Assembly: GCF_004368785.1 (NCBI RefSeq)
Contig: NZ_SODM01000001.1
Coordinates: 682,001 to 746,000 of the forward strand
Direction: 5' to 3'
Length of the DNA stretch: 64,000 nt
DNA from: Flavobacterium sp. 270
GTDB taxonomy: Bacteria; Bacteroidota; Bacteroidia; Flavobacteriales; Flavobacteriaceae
Shown: positions 51,983-60,154 of the stretch, one piece after another
How positions within the stretch are numbered: position 1 is the first letter of the stretch
Layout: each line of letters begins with the position of its first letter
Program-made: the position numbers and the translations under genes
Notes under the pieces: model-generated
Seen by the model: only the letters and a program-made list of their open reading frames with translations
Told to the model about the DNA's origin: nothing
Database searches by the model: none

Positions 51983-52974
51983 AACGCGATTTCTTTATTA
52001 AATTTTTTAATCAGTTTTATAAACCACACTATTGAACCGATAAAATAAATTGGAAGCATTAAAATAAACAACTCCCATATATCATTAAAATCAACATTTT
52101 CAAAAACTCGTAAAATCAATATATTTATTCCAATGTAAGCATAAAGAATAGTGAATACATACAACGAAATCGCCTTTAATTTATAGCTTATTTTATAAAA
52201 GTAGTAAACTGCACCAGCAAGAATGGCAGAAAAAATAAACCAAAAAACCTGATGTTCATAAATCATATTACTAAGAGCCGCAATGCTGATAATGTGCAAT
52301 GCAAATGTCAAGTAAATGAGTTTAAAATGATTTTTTAAGTTAATTCTATCACTGTAAATCGTCCATAAAATCAATAGAACACCCAGCATTATTGCCGAAT
52401 AACTTAAACTTTGATTTAAATAAAAATCGTTGCTCAAAAGATTTTGCGGTGTTACCGAAAAACCTACATAAGCTCCTAAACCAGTAATTGCAATAGTGAG
52501 AACGCCTTTGTGATCAAAATAATATGCACAAAAGAAACTGACGATTGTGGGAATTAAAGTTGCCAAACCGTAATGTGTGCCAAATGGCTGGTATTGAAAT
52601 TGCAGATAACCAATAAAAATACAAGTGAGAATATTAGCAGCTAAGACCAAATATTCTAAAACCGGGTTTTCAAAAACAGTTTCTGATTTTTGGAATCCTT
52701 TTGAATTTTTAAAACAATAATAAAAGCAAATCACAATGACAATTAATAACAATGACAAAATTGCGATATGCCCGATGGTATCAATATTGTCGTAAATTAA
52801 AATTCCGATACCAGATGTAAATGCCAATACAGATAAATACAAAAGCATTTTTAATTCGGCATGCAGCGAAAATATACCTAAACTGCGATATTCTTTTACC
52901 TGATCGAATTGTTCTTGTGTAATAAAATTTTTCTCAAAAAGATTTTGAGTCGCCTCAGCTTTAAATTTTGACAT
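51979..52974 (-). CDS. DUF2157-like membrane protein
   Basis: The start at 52974 gives MSKFKAEATQNLFEKNFITQ; the eight residues upstream are extra. The 331-residue protein has a short helical N-terminal part (FITQEQFDQVKEYRSLGIFS) that is typical of DUF2157, then about nine membrane helices. DUF2157 proteins have no known function. The companion at 50807-51982 shares the architecture and overlaps its stop codon by 4 nt. A TATATTTG -7 box (52996-53003, minus strand) precedes the gene. Confidence 0.82.
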   Translation of the reverse strand: MSKFKAEATQNLFEKNFITQEQFDQVKEYRSLGIFSLHAELKMLLYLSVLAFTSGIGILIYDNIDTIGHIAILSLLLIVIVICFYYCFKNSKGFQKSETVFENPVLEYLVLAANILTCIFIGYLQFQYQPFGTHYGLATLIPTIVSFFCAYYFDHKGVLTIAITGLGAYVGFSVTPQNLLSNDFYLNQSLSYSAIMLGVLLILWTIYSDRINLKNHFKLIYLTFALHIISIAALSNMIYEHQVFWFIFSAILAGAVYYFYKISYKLKAISLYVFTILYAYIGINILILRVFENVDFNDIWELFILMLPIYFIGSIVWFIKLIKKFNKEIAL

Positions 52975-53133
52975 AAAAAATAAATAACTTATTCTCAAAT
53001 ATATAGATTTTACATGATTTTTCTGTCTTATATCAAAGATATTTTTAATATTTCAAATCTATTTTAGTGTAAAAAATACACTTATAAAACTAAAGATCAA
53101 ACCTTTAAAACTTATAAATATTTGCAAAATTAA

Positions 53134-53163
53134 TTTGAATTAAACGAAATTCTTTTACATTTG
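53134..53163 (+). promoter_or_regulatory. promoter of the pectate lyase gene
   Basis: TTTG (53134-53137), 18-nt spacer, TACATTTG (53156-53163): a full match to the Bacteroidota consensus. Transcription should start about 5-8 nt later, inside the palindrome that follows. Confidence 0.78.
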
Positions 53164-53177
53164 TGTAATCGATTACA
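53164..53177. promoter_or_regulatory. LacI-type operator TGTAATCGATTACA
   Basis: A perfect 14-bp palindrome TGTAATC/GATTACA with CG at the centre, as in LacI/GalR-family operators, begins immediately after the -7 box. A protein bound here would cover the start of transcription and repress the pectate lyase gene. No LacI-type gene is in the window. Confidence 0.7.
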
Positions 53178-53220
53178 TTTACAACTAAACCACAAAAAAC
53201 CACTTTTATACACAAACAAA

Positions 53221-54537
53221 ATGAAAACAAAACTGCTTTTACTGGCTCTCTTACTGCCGGTTATTTCGATTTTTTCACAAAATTATTATCTTTCCTCACC
53301 AGAAGGATTTGGCGTTGCTGCAACAGGCGGCGGAACGGCATCAGCTGTAACCGTTTCTACTTATACTGATTTGGTAGCAAAACTGAAATTAACAACGCCA
53401 CAGGTAATTTTAGTTTCAGGAACTATTACCTGTACGTATACAAGCTTACAACTGAACGACAAAACAATTATTGGACTTCCCGGAGCGAGATTGGTCAGTC
53501 TTGATCAAACGGCAAGCGGTTCTGGAATTTTAAATATAAAACCAGGCTCAAATAATGTTATTATACGAAATTTAATTTTTGAAGGTCCTGGCGCGTATGA
53601 TGTTGACGGACATGATAATCTAACTTCTGAAGCTACAAATCTTTGGGTAGATCACTGCGAATTTCAGGACGGAATGGACGGCAATTTTGATAATAAAGGT
53701 GCTGCAGATAATGTTACTATTTCGTGGTGTAAATTTACTTATCTAAAAGCGCCGAAATCCGGCGGTTCTGGCGGTGCAGACGATCATCGTTTTACTGATT
53801 TAGTAGGTTCTTCTAAAAGCGATGCTCCTGCAGATGGTCATTACAGTATTACTTTTAAAAACTGTTATTGGGCTGACGGCTGTAAAGAGCGTATGCCGCG
53901 CGCAAGAAATGCAGAACTTCATATTCTGAATTGTTATTATAATACTTCGGTTTCTGGTTCTTTGGCAATTGGTCTTGGCGGTGGCAATAACAATACAACT
54001 TGTTATGTTGAAAGCACTGATTTTGCCAAAATTGGAACGGCTTTTAAAAGCTATGTAAGCACTGACGGAGGAACTATCGGAATTGCATTTGCTGATTGTT
54101 TTAATGGTGCTGCTAATTCTGGAACTACAGTAACCAAACCAGCTTATACTTACACGGTCTCTCCTACTGCAAATGTTGCGGGTTATGTTTCAAACCCTAC
54201 TTGCGGAGCCGGTGCAACACTTCAGGTTTCTGCGCAAGGTGCGATGTCTACAAGCTGTAATAATTTGGGTATGAAAGAAAATGCAACTAATTTAGACTTA
54301 AAATATTATCCATCTGTAATCAATCGTCTTTTAAACATTGATTTTTCGAGTATTGATAGTGGTTTAGCTCAGGTAAATTTATTTTCTGCAAGCGGTGCAA
54401 AAGTATATTCGCATTCTGAAAATATTTCTGCCGATGAAAAACTGGAACTGAATGTTGGCAATCTTTCGAAAGGAATTTATATCTGTAAAGTTCAAATCGA
54501 AAACAAACTCAAAACATTTAAAGTGATAAAAAACTAA
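53221..54537 (+). CDS. pectate lyase (PL1 type), T9SS-secreted
   Basis: The start at 53221 gives MKTKLLLLALLLPVISIFSQ; an earlier in-frame extension to 53161 reads through the promoter. The 438-residue protein is a right-handed parallel beta-helix of the PL1 pectate lyase type (NVIIRNLIFEG, ATNLWVDHCEFQDGMDGNFD, VTISWCKFTYLKAP, GCKERMPRARNAELHILN with the Arg in the usual catalytic place). A type A sorting domain of about 75 residues closes it (YPSVINRLLNIDFSS, KGIYICKVQIENKLKTFKV). It is secreted, cleaves polygalacturonate, and is regulated by the palindrome upstream. Confidence 0.92.
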   Translation: MKTKLLLLALLLPVISIFSQNYYLSSPEGFGVAATGGGTASAVTVSTYTDLVAKLKLTTPQVILVSGTITCTYTSLQLNDKTIIGLPGARLVSLDQTASGSGILNIKPGSNNVIIRNLIFEGPGAYDVDGHDNLTSEATNLWVDHCEFQDGMDGNFDNKGAADNVTISWCKFTYLKAPKSGGSGGADDHRFTDLVGSSKSDAPADGHYSITFKNCYWADGCKERMPRARNAELHILNCYYNTSVSGSLAIGLGGGNNNTTCYVESTDFAKIGTAFKSYVSTDGGTIGIAFADCFNGAANSGTTVTKPAYTYTVSPTANVAGYVSNPTCGAGATLQVSAQGAMSTSCNNLGMKENATNLDLKYYPSVINRLLNIDFSSIDSGLAQVNLFSASGAKVYSHSENISADEKLELNVGNLSKGIYICKVQIENKLKTFKVIKN

Positions 54538-54540
54538 ATA

Positions 54541-54577
54541 AAAAAAGGTTACTGAAATAAAATCAGTAACCTTTTTT
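54541..54577. terminator. bidirectional terminator, pectate lyase / argH
   Basis: AAAAAAGGTTACTGA pairs perfectly with TCAGTAACCTTTTTT, 7-nt loop, T run on both strands, in a 62-bp convergent gap. Confidence 0.9.
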
Positions 54578-54599
54578 AGTTGTATTTCACTTTTAGATT

Positions 54600-55886
54600 T
54601 TACATCAAAAAGCTTTTATCCATTTTTTCTTTTATATTACTTAAACACAAATTGTTTATACTTCCTTCGTGCGTATGTTTTGTTTCTTTTGGAGATTTGT
54701 ACGTTCCAGCTTCCAATTGTTCTGCAACAGCCTTATATGCATCTCTAAACGGCATTCCGGCAACAACCATTTCGTTTAAAGTATCTACCGTAAACAAATA
54801 ATCGTATTTTTTATCTTCTAAAATATGATCTTTTACCGTAATATCTTTTATTGAAAAAATTGCAATATCTAAACAAGATTTTAAGGTTTGAATCGCTGGA
54901 AATAATCCTTCTTTTAATAACTGTAAATCTCTATGATAACCGCTTGGAAGATTATTGGTGATTAAAGTAATTTCGTAAGGAAGCGCCTGAATCTTGTTGC
55001 ATTTCCCTCTGATTAACTCAAAAACATCTGGATTTTTCTTGTGAGGCATAATACTCGAGCCTGTTGTAAGATGAGACGGCAAACCAATAAAATTAAAGTT
55101 CTGACTCATATACAAACAAACGTCCATTGCAAATTTTGACAAAGTTGCTGCAACACTGCTCATAGCAAAAGCAACTGTTTTCTCGGCTTTTCCGCGACTC
55201 ATTTGCGCTGCAACCGCATTGAATTTTAAAGTTTCAAAACCTAATTCCTGAGTTGTAAATGTTCTGTTGATTGGAAATGAACTTCCGTAACCCGCAGCGG
55301 AACCCAACGGATTCTGATCTACAATTTTTCCTGCTGCATTTAGCATGGTAATATCATCAATCAAACTTTCAGCATAAGCAGAAAACCACATTCCGAAAGA
55401 AGATGGCATTGCAATCTGCAAATGCGTATAACCCGGCAATAATATATTTTGATGTTTTTCTGCCGATTCCATCAACAAATCAAAAAGTGTTTTTACCTGT
55501 TCTTTTAAAGCTTTTACTTCGTCTTTTAGATATAAATGAACGTCTACTAAAACCTGATCGTTACGAGAACGCGCGGTGTGGATTTTTTTTCCAGCGTCGC
55601 CCAGTTTTACTGTTAAAAGATATTCGATTTTAGAATGTACGTCTTCAAAACTGTCTTCGATTTCGAAATTTCCAACAACAATATCTGCAATAATATCATT
55701 TAATGCATCAACCAAAGAAGTTGTTTCTTCTGAAGTTAATAATCCGATTTGACCCAGCATTTTGGCGTGTGCAATAGATCCTAATGCGTCGTATTTTGCT
55801 AAAACTAAATCGAGTTCTCTGTCGTTTCCAACTGTGAATTGTTCGATTTGTTTATCGGTTGGTATTCCTTTTTCCCAAAGTTTCAT
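54600..55886 (-). CDS. argH: argininosuccinate lyase
   Basis: The 428-residue protein is in the fumarase/aspartase superfamily. The signature loop GSSIMPHKKNPDVFELIRGK has the catalytic Ser at about 277-278. The N-terminus MKLWEKGIPTDKQIEQFTV, the SFEDVHSKIEYLL segment and KIHTARSRNDQ fit argininosuccinate lyase, not fumarase. It cleaves argininosuccinate to arginine and fumarate, the last step of arginine synthesis. It is the last gene of the arginine block in transcription order and is separated from argE by 191 bp with a structured repeat. Confidence 0.95.
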   Translation of the reverse strand: MKLWEKGIPTDKQIEQFTVGNDRELDLVLAKYDALGSIAHAKMLGQIGLLTSEETTSLVDALNDIIADIVVGNFEIEDSFEDVHSKIEYLLTVKLGDAGKKIHTARSRNDQVLVDVHLYLKDEVKALKEQVKTLFDLLMESAEKHQNILLPGYTHLQIAMPSSFGMWFSAYAESLIDDITMLNAAGKIVDQNPLGSAAGYGSSFPINRTFTTQELGFETLKFNAVAAQMSRGKAEKTVAFAMSSVAATLSKFAMDVCLYMSQNFNFIGLPSHLTTGSSIMPHKKNPDVFELIRGKCNKIQALPYEITLITNNLPSGYHRDLQLLKEGLFPAIQTLKSCLDIAIFSIKDITVKDHILEDKKYDYLFTVDTLNEMVVAGMPFRDAYKAVAEQLEAGTYKSPKETKHTHEGSINNLCLSNIKEKMDKSFLM

Positions 55887-55968
55887 AACTTAGATTTTTA
55901 GACTTCTTAGATTTTAGATTTTTAAATCTTCTAACCTTATAATCGTCTTGATTTATACTGTTGGTTCT

Positions 55969-56053
55969 AGCCCCGATAGAAGTGGAAATCCTTTTATTTT
56001 TTTCCTTTAAAAAAATAAAAGATTGGAACGGATAGCGGGATTAGCTCCTAATC
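55969..56053. other. structured repeat CCCCGATAGAAGTGG...GAACGGATAGCGGGA
   Basis: AGCCCCGATAGAAGTGGAAA is followed by a perfect U/A-rich hairpin (CTTTTATTTTTTT with AAAAAAATAAAAG, 5-nt loop) and GAACGGATAGCGGGATTAGC. I recall similar CCCCGATAGAAG...ATAGCGGGA units from other flavobacterial genomes. It could be an RNA element or a spreading repeat; the two ends can pair partly (CCCCG with CGGG). A shorter copy (CCCCGATAGAAAATGATC) is at about 43711. The strand is not decided. Confidence 0.6.
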
Positions 56054-56077
56054 CTTCGACTTCGCTCAGGACAATAA

Positions 56078-57148
56078 TTATAATTTAAAGAAATCAGTCA
56101 ATATTTTAATATAAAGATCAACTCCTTCTTCTATTTCATTTACAAAAATAAATTCGTCTGCTGAATGTGACCGCAGTGTTTCTCCAGGTCCAAGTTTTAA
56201 AGACTGACAGCTTAAAACCGATTGATCTGAAAGCGTTGGCGAACCATAAGTTGTTCTTCCTAAAGCGATTCCCGCTTGTACTAAACCGTGCTCAACCGGA
56301 ATTGATGACGCATTTAAATGCATTGATCTTGGCGTAACTTCTGCGTTTACGTTTGCTTTTACAACTTCTAAAATTTCAGAATTGGTATAACAATCAGTTA
56401 CGCGAATATCCACAACTAAATCACATTCTGACGGCACAACGTTGTGTTGTTTTCCGGCACTAATTTGCGTTACGGTCATTTTTACAGGACCTAAAACGTC
56501 TGAGATTTTATCGAATTTATAGTTTTTAAACCATTCCATTACCGGAATTGATTTGTATAATGAATTATCATCGTTTTGGTGCGCGGCGTGGCTTGCGGTT
56601 CCTTTTACTTTTACGTCTAGAACCAATAACCCTTTTTCTGCTACGGCTAATTGCATTAATGTTGGCTCGCCTACAATCGCGCAATCTAATTCTGGTAAAT
56701 GTTGTAAAACGCTGTTTAGACCATTTTTACCACTGCTTTCTTCTTCTGCGGAAGCTACAATAACAATATTATGAGAAAGATTTTGATTTTCGTAGAAATG
56801 AACAAAAGTTGCTAATAAAGAAACTAAACATCCTCCGGCATCATTGCTTCCTAATCCGAAAAGTTTACCGTCTTTTTCGATTGCTTTAAACGGATCGTTA
56901 GTGTAAGCTTGATTTGGTTTTACGGTATCGTGGTGAGAATTTAGTAAAAGTGTTGGTTTGTTTTCGTCAAAATATTTGTTGAAAGCCCACACATTATTGT
57001 TTTCTCTTTTAAATGGAATTTGATTTTGATTGAACCAATTTTCTATTAATAGTGCTGTTTGGTCTTCTTCACTTGAAAATGAAGGGGTTTCAATCAGGTT
57101 TCTTAATAAAGCGATGGCTTCTTTGGTAAGCGTATCTATATTTTTCAT
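56078..57148 (-). CDS. argE: acetylornithine deacetylase-type M20 peptidase
   Basis: The start at 57148 gives MKNIDTLTKEAIALLRNLIE; the 22 residues upstream come from repeat DNA. The 356-residue protein is an M20 metallopeptidase. Metal site parts are LLLNSHHDTVKPNQ, GSNDAGGCLVSLLA and VASAEEESSGKNGL, with a bacterial exopeptidase dimerisation domain between. In this block it takes the role of ArgE and removes the acyl group from N-acetyl- (or N-succinyl-) citrulline or ornithine. The deacetylase for an acyl-citrulline route fits with the acylated-ornithine carbamoyltransferase. The gene lies between argB and argH. Confidence 0.9.
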   Translation of the reverse strand: MKNIDTLTKEAIALLRNLIETPSFSSEEDQTALLIENWFNQNQIPFKRENNNVWAFNKYFDENKPTLLLNSHHDTVKPNQAYTNDPFKAIEKDGKLFGLGSNDAGGCLVSLLATFVHFYENQNLSHNIVIVASAEEESSGKNGLNSVLQHLPELDCAIVGEPTLMQLAVAEKGLLVLDVKVKGTASHAAHQNDDNSLYKSIPVMEWFKNYKFDKISDVLGPVKMTVTQISAGKQHNVVPSECDLVVDIRVTDCYTNSEILEVVKANVNAEVTPRSMHLNASSIPVEHGLVQAGIALGRTTYGSPTLSDQSVLSCQSLKLGPGETLRSHSADEFIFVNEIEEGVDLYIKILTDFFKL

Positions 57149-57154
57149 TTTGAT

Positions 57155-57399
57155 AAGGTTCAAAGGCTCAAAGGGACAAAGCAACAACGTTTTTGAAATG
57201 CTTTTCTTGACCATTTTTACTTGCGCAAATTTATTTAAAATACCTTGCGCACTCTATTTTTTTGCCACGAATTACACGGATTTCCACAAATTGTTTTTTT
57301 GTTACAGATTTAAAATCAAAATATTTTTTTTAATGCGTAACTAAAATTATTTTCTCTTTTAACAGAGAAATTAGTGTCAATTTGTGTAATTCGTGACAA
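57155..57399. repeat. CCACGAATTACAC pair and AAGGCTCAAAGGGACAAAG words
   Basis: TTTGCCACGAATTACACGG (57261 on) pairs imperfectly with AATTTGTGTAATTCGTGAC (to 57398). AAGGTTCAAAGGCTCAAAGG (57155 on) is half of the family that is a full hairpin at 58185-58279. There is no gene in this gap. Confidence 0.75.
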
Positions 57400-57405
57400 C
57401 ATGTT

Positions 57406-58179
57406 TTATAACGTAATCGTTGTATGCGGAACATCAGAATTTTGAAGCATTTTGTGATGCCCAATTTTGATTTTCTGCACACCTCTTGCTAAACTATTAA
57501 AGCAATTATCCAACTTTGGAATCATTCCGGAATGGATTACTTTTTCTTCTTTTAGTTTATTGTATAATGTCTCGTTGATTTCAGTAATTACAGACGAATC
57601 ATCTTCTGAATCCATCAAAACGCCTTGTTTTTCAAAGCAATATATCAGCGTTACATCAAAAACTTCTGATAAAGCAATTGATAACTCACTTGCAATGGTA
57701 TCGGCATTTGTATTTAGTAATTGTCCATTTTTGTCGTGTGTAATCGCGCAGAAAACAGGAAGAATTCCAGTTTCTAATAAAGTTGCCAGTAATTTGGTAT
57801 TAACTTGTTTTACATCGCCTACAAATCCGTAATCAATTGTTGGGTGATTTCTTTTAGTTGACTGAATTAAATTTCCGTCAGCACCAGAAAAACCAATTGC
57901 ATTGTTGTCTTTTGCCTGCAATTGCGCTACAATATGTTTGTTAATCTGTCCGGCGTAAATCATCACGACAACATCAAGCATTGGAGCATCTGTAATTCGG
58001 CGTCCGTCAATCATTTGCGGAACCAAACCAATACTCTGCGCCATTTTCGTAGCCGATTTTCCACCTCCGTGAACTAATACTTTATGCCCTTCAATTTTAG
58101 AAAAATCAGTTAAAAACTGTTCTAATTCTGCCGGATTATCGATGATGTTTCCACCAATTTTTATTACTGAAACGTTCAT
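57406..58179 (-). CDS. argB: acetylglutamate kinase-type enzyme
   Basis: The 257-residue protein is an amino acid kinase. The start MNVSVIKIGGNIIDNPAELE gives the Lys-Ile-Gly-Gly-Asn phosphate loop. VLVHGGGKSATKMAQSIGL and MIDGRRITDAPMLDVVVMI follow, with NTNADTIASELSIAL near the end of the ATP site. It phosphorylates N-acetyl- or N-succinylglutamate, the second step of the cyclic or linear acyl pathway. The family is certain; the acyl group is not. The next gene upstream is argF'. A 95-nt hairpin (58185-58279) lies between. Confidence 0.93.
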   Translation of the reverse strand: MNVSVIKIGGNIIDNPAELEQFLTDFSKIEGHKVLVHGGGKSATKMAQSIGLVPQMIDGRRITDAPMLDVVVMIYAGQINKHIVAQLQAKDNNAIGFSGADGNLIQSTKRNHPTIDYGFVGDVKQVNTKLLATLLETGILPVFCAITHDKNGQLLNTNADTIASELSIALSEVFDVTLIYCFEKQGVLMDSEDDSSVITEINETLYNKLKEEKVIHSGMIPKLDNCFNSLARGVQKIKIGHHKMLQNSDVPHTTITL

Positions 58180-58184
58180 TTCTT

Positions 58185-58279
58185 TTAAGGTTCAGAGGCT
58201 CATAGGTGCAAAGGCACAAAGGTTTTTTCAAGGTTATAAAACCTTTGTGCCTTTGAGCCTTTGTAGCTTTGAACCTTAA
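58185..58279. repeat. hairpin of AAGGTTCAAAGGCTCAAAGG words between argF' and argB
   Basis: About 42-nt arms, 58185-58226 and 58238-58279 (TTAAGGTTCAGAGGCTCATA and the complement with several mismatches), loop about 11 nt. It ends 1 nt before the argF' stop. Confidence 0.85.
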
Positions 58280-58280
58280 T

Positions 58281-59234
58281 TTACAATTTTTTCAAAATCT
58301 TCTGTAAAACTAATTGTGCAGAATACGTTCTGTTATTTGCCTGCTCAATTACAATTGAGTTTTCTCCGTCCAAAACTTCGTCGCTTACGATTACGTTACG
58401 ACGAACCGGAAGACAGTGCATGAATTTTCCGTTATTCGTTAAAGCCATTTTTTCGGCTGTAACTGTCCAATTTGGATCTGAGTTGGTTACTTTTCCATAA
58501 TCGTTGAAATTACTCCAGTTTTTAACGTAAACAAAATCAGCATTTTCGAAAGCTTTATTTTGATCGTATTCGATTTTACAGTCTTGCGTGATTTCTGGAC
58601 TCAATTCGTAACCTTCTGGATGTGTGATTACAAAATCCATATCTTTTTGCAATTGCATCATTTCTACGAATGAATTTGCAACTGCTTGTGGCAATGCTTT
58701 TGGATGCGGCGCCCAAGACAAAACTACTTTTGGTTTGTTTTTGTGTCTAGGTTTGAATTCTTCCATTGTAATAGCATCCGCCAAAGATTGAAGCGGGTGA
58801 CGTACAGCACTTTCCATATTTACGATTGGCACTGTCGCGTATTTCAAAAATCCTGAAATCACAGTTTCCTGATAATCTTTTTCTTTATCTTCTAATCCTG
58901 CAAAAGCACGAATTGCGATGATATCACAGTATTGAGAAACTACTTCTGCCGCTTCTTTAATATGTTCTGAAGCGCCAGAATTCATTACAGCTCCGTCTTC
59001 AAATTCTAAAGTCCAGCCTTCGTTAGTAAAGTTCATTACCATAACGTTCATTCCTAAATTTAAAGCCGCTTTCTGAGTACTCAAACGCGTTCTTAAACTT
59101 GGGTTGAAGAATAACATCCCTAAGGTTTTATTCCTTCCTAAACTTTGATTTTTAAGCGGATTTTTTTTTATTTTAATCGCTTGATTTACCCATTTTGATA
59201 ATGAGTTGATTTCTTTTATTGAGATGTAGTTCAT
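58281..59234 (-). CDS. argF': N-acyl-L-ornithine carbamoyltransferase
   Basis: The 317-residue protein is a transcarbamylase. The carbamoyl-phosphate loop is FFNPSLRTRLSTQKA; ornithine carbamoyltransferases carry an STRT-like motif here, and PSLRTRLST indicates the acylated-ornithine type. HPLQSLADAITM and LSWAPHPKALPQAVANSF follow, with HCLPVRRNVIVSDEV at the end. Bacteroidota use acetyl- or succinyl-ornithine; I cannot decide the acyl group. It makes the acyl-citrulline that ArgE later cleaves. It lies between proB and argB. Confidence 0.92.
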   Translation of the reverse strand: MNYISIKEINSLSKWVNQAIKIKKNPLKNQSLGRNKTLGMLFFNPSLRTRLSTQKAALNLGMNVMVMNFTNEGWTLEFEDGAVMNSGASEHIKEAAEVVSQYCDIIAIRAFAGLEDKEKDYQETVISGFLKYATVPIVNMESAVRHPLQSLADAITMEEFKPRHKNKPKVVLSWAPHPKALPQAVANSFVEMMQLQKDMDFVITHPEGYELSPEITQDCKIEYDQNKAFENADFVYVKNWSNFNDYGKVTNSDPNWTVTAEKMALTNNGKFMHCLPVRRNVIVSDEVLDGENSIVIEQANNRTYSAQLVLQKILKKL

Positions 59235-59235
59235 T

Positions 59236-59306
59236 TGTTTTAATTAATTAGATAATGTGGTAATTCATAATTAGATAATTGTGACACTATCTAATTTTCT
59301 AATTGA
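59236..59306. repeat. imperfect inverted repeat of TAATTAGATAAT words
   Basis: AATTAATTAGATAATG and ATTAGATAATTGTGACAC face TATCTAATTTTCTAATTG on the right. It fills the 76-bp gap between argF' and proB. Confidence 0.65.
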
Positions 59307-59310
59307 CTCA

Positions 59311-60072
59311 TTATATTATTTTTGTAAATGGAATTTCGTTCTTTAATGCTTTCAAAATAAAATTATCATTTAATCCGTTAACAATCCAGGTTTCTATATT
59401 TGCTGCTTTCGCAATTCCTGCCGCTTCGATTTTCGACTGCATTCCGCCTGTTCCGTGAGATGATTTTGATTCTCCAATTTCTTTTTCCAATGATTTTAAA
59501 TCTTCTACTAATTGAATCGTTTTTGGATTTTCATCATGAATCGATTCTTTCGTATAAATTCCGTTTGTATTGGTTGCAATTATCAGAATATCAACATTTA
59601 ATAAAACTGCCGTTAGCGCTGCCAACTTATCATTATCTCCGAATCGAATTTCATCTGTTGCGACAGTATCATTTTCATTAATGATCGGAATGTAATTGTT
59701 TTTAACCAATACATTAATGGTATTTACAATGTTCTTTTTGGTCTGTTCTTTTTCGAAATCAGAATAAGAAAGTAAACACTGCGAAGTATTTAATCCTAAA
59801 TCTTTAAAATTTTCGTTGTAAATCCGCATTAAATGAGGCTGTCCGATCGAAGCCAAAGCCTGCTTTACAAAAACATCTTTATCCTGATTATCCAGTTTTA
59901 CAAATTGTTTTGCGGCTGCAATTGCTCCAGAACTTACGATAATAAACTCATATTCGTCGTTTAAAGCCGCAATCTGTATTCCAAGATCTTCAATCTTTCC
60001 CCGGGAAATATGATTGGTTTCTTTTGTCAGCGTGTTGCTTCCTATTTTTAATAAAATCCTTTTTTTTGCCAT
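59311..60072 (-). CDS. proB: glutamate 5-kinase
   Basis: The 253-residue protein is an amino acid kinase: MAKKRILLKIGSNTLTKETN, FIIVSSGAIAAAKQFV, IIPIINENDTVATDEIRFGD and SSHGTGGMQSKIEAAGIAK. It makes gamma-glutamyl phosphate, the first step to proline. It is short compared with Escherichia coli ProB (about 367 residues) and lacks the C-terminal PUA domain. That form is found in other bacteria and should be active. The next gene upstream is proA. Confidence 0.94.
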   Translation of the reverse strand: MAKKRILLKIGSNTLTKETNHISRGKIEDLGIQIAALNDEYEFIIVSSGAIAAAKQFVKLDNQDKDVFVKQALASIGQPHLMRIYNENFKDLGLNTSQCLLSYSDFEKEQTKKNIVNTINVLVKNNYIPIINENDTVATDEIRFGDNDKLAALTAVLLNVDILIIATNTNGIYTKESIHDENPKTIQLVEDLKSLEKEIGESKSSHGTGGMQSKIEAAGIAKAANIETWIVNGLNDNFILKALKNEIPFTKII

Positions 60073-60077
60073 TTCTT

Positions 60078-60150
60078 TTTCTAAGCTACTAAGGTTCTAA
60101 GATGCTGAGATTCTAAGTCTTTTTTAGAATTTTCTAATTGACTAATTATC
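60078..60150. repeat. CTAAGGTTCTAAGATGCTGAG words between proA and proB
   Basis: CTACTAAGGTTCTAAGATGC (60085 on) belongs to the family found as full hairpin at 3851-4036 and as words at 20653. TTTCTAATTGACTAATTATC (60129 on) follows. No clear stem is formed here. Confidence 0.6.
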
Positions 60151-60154
60151 TCAA

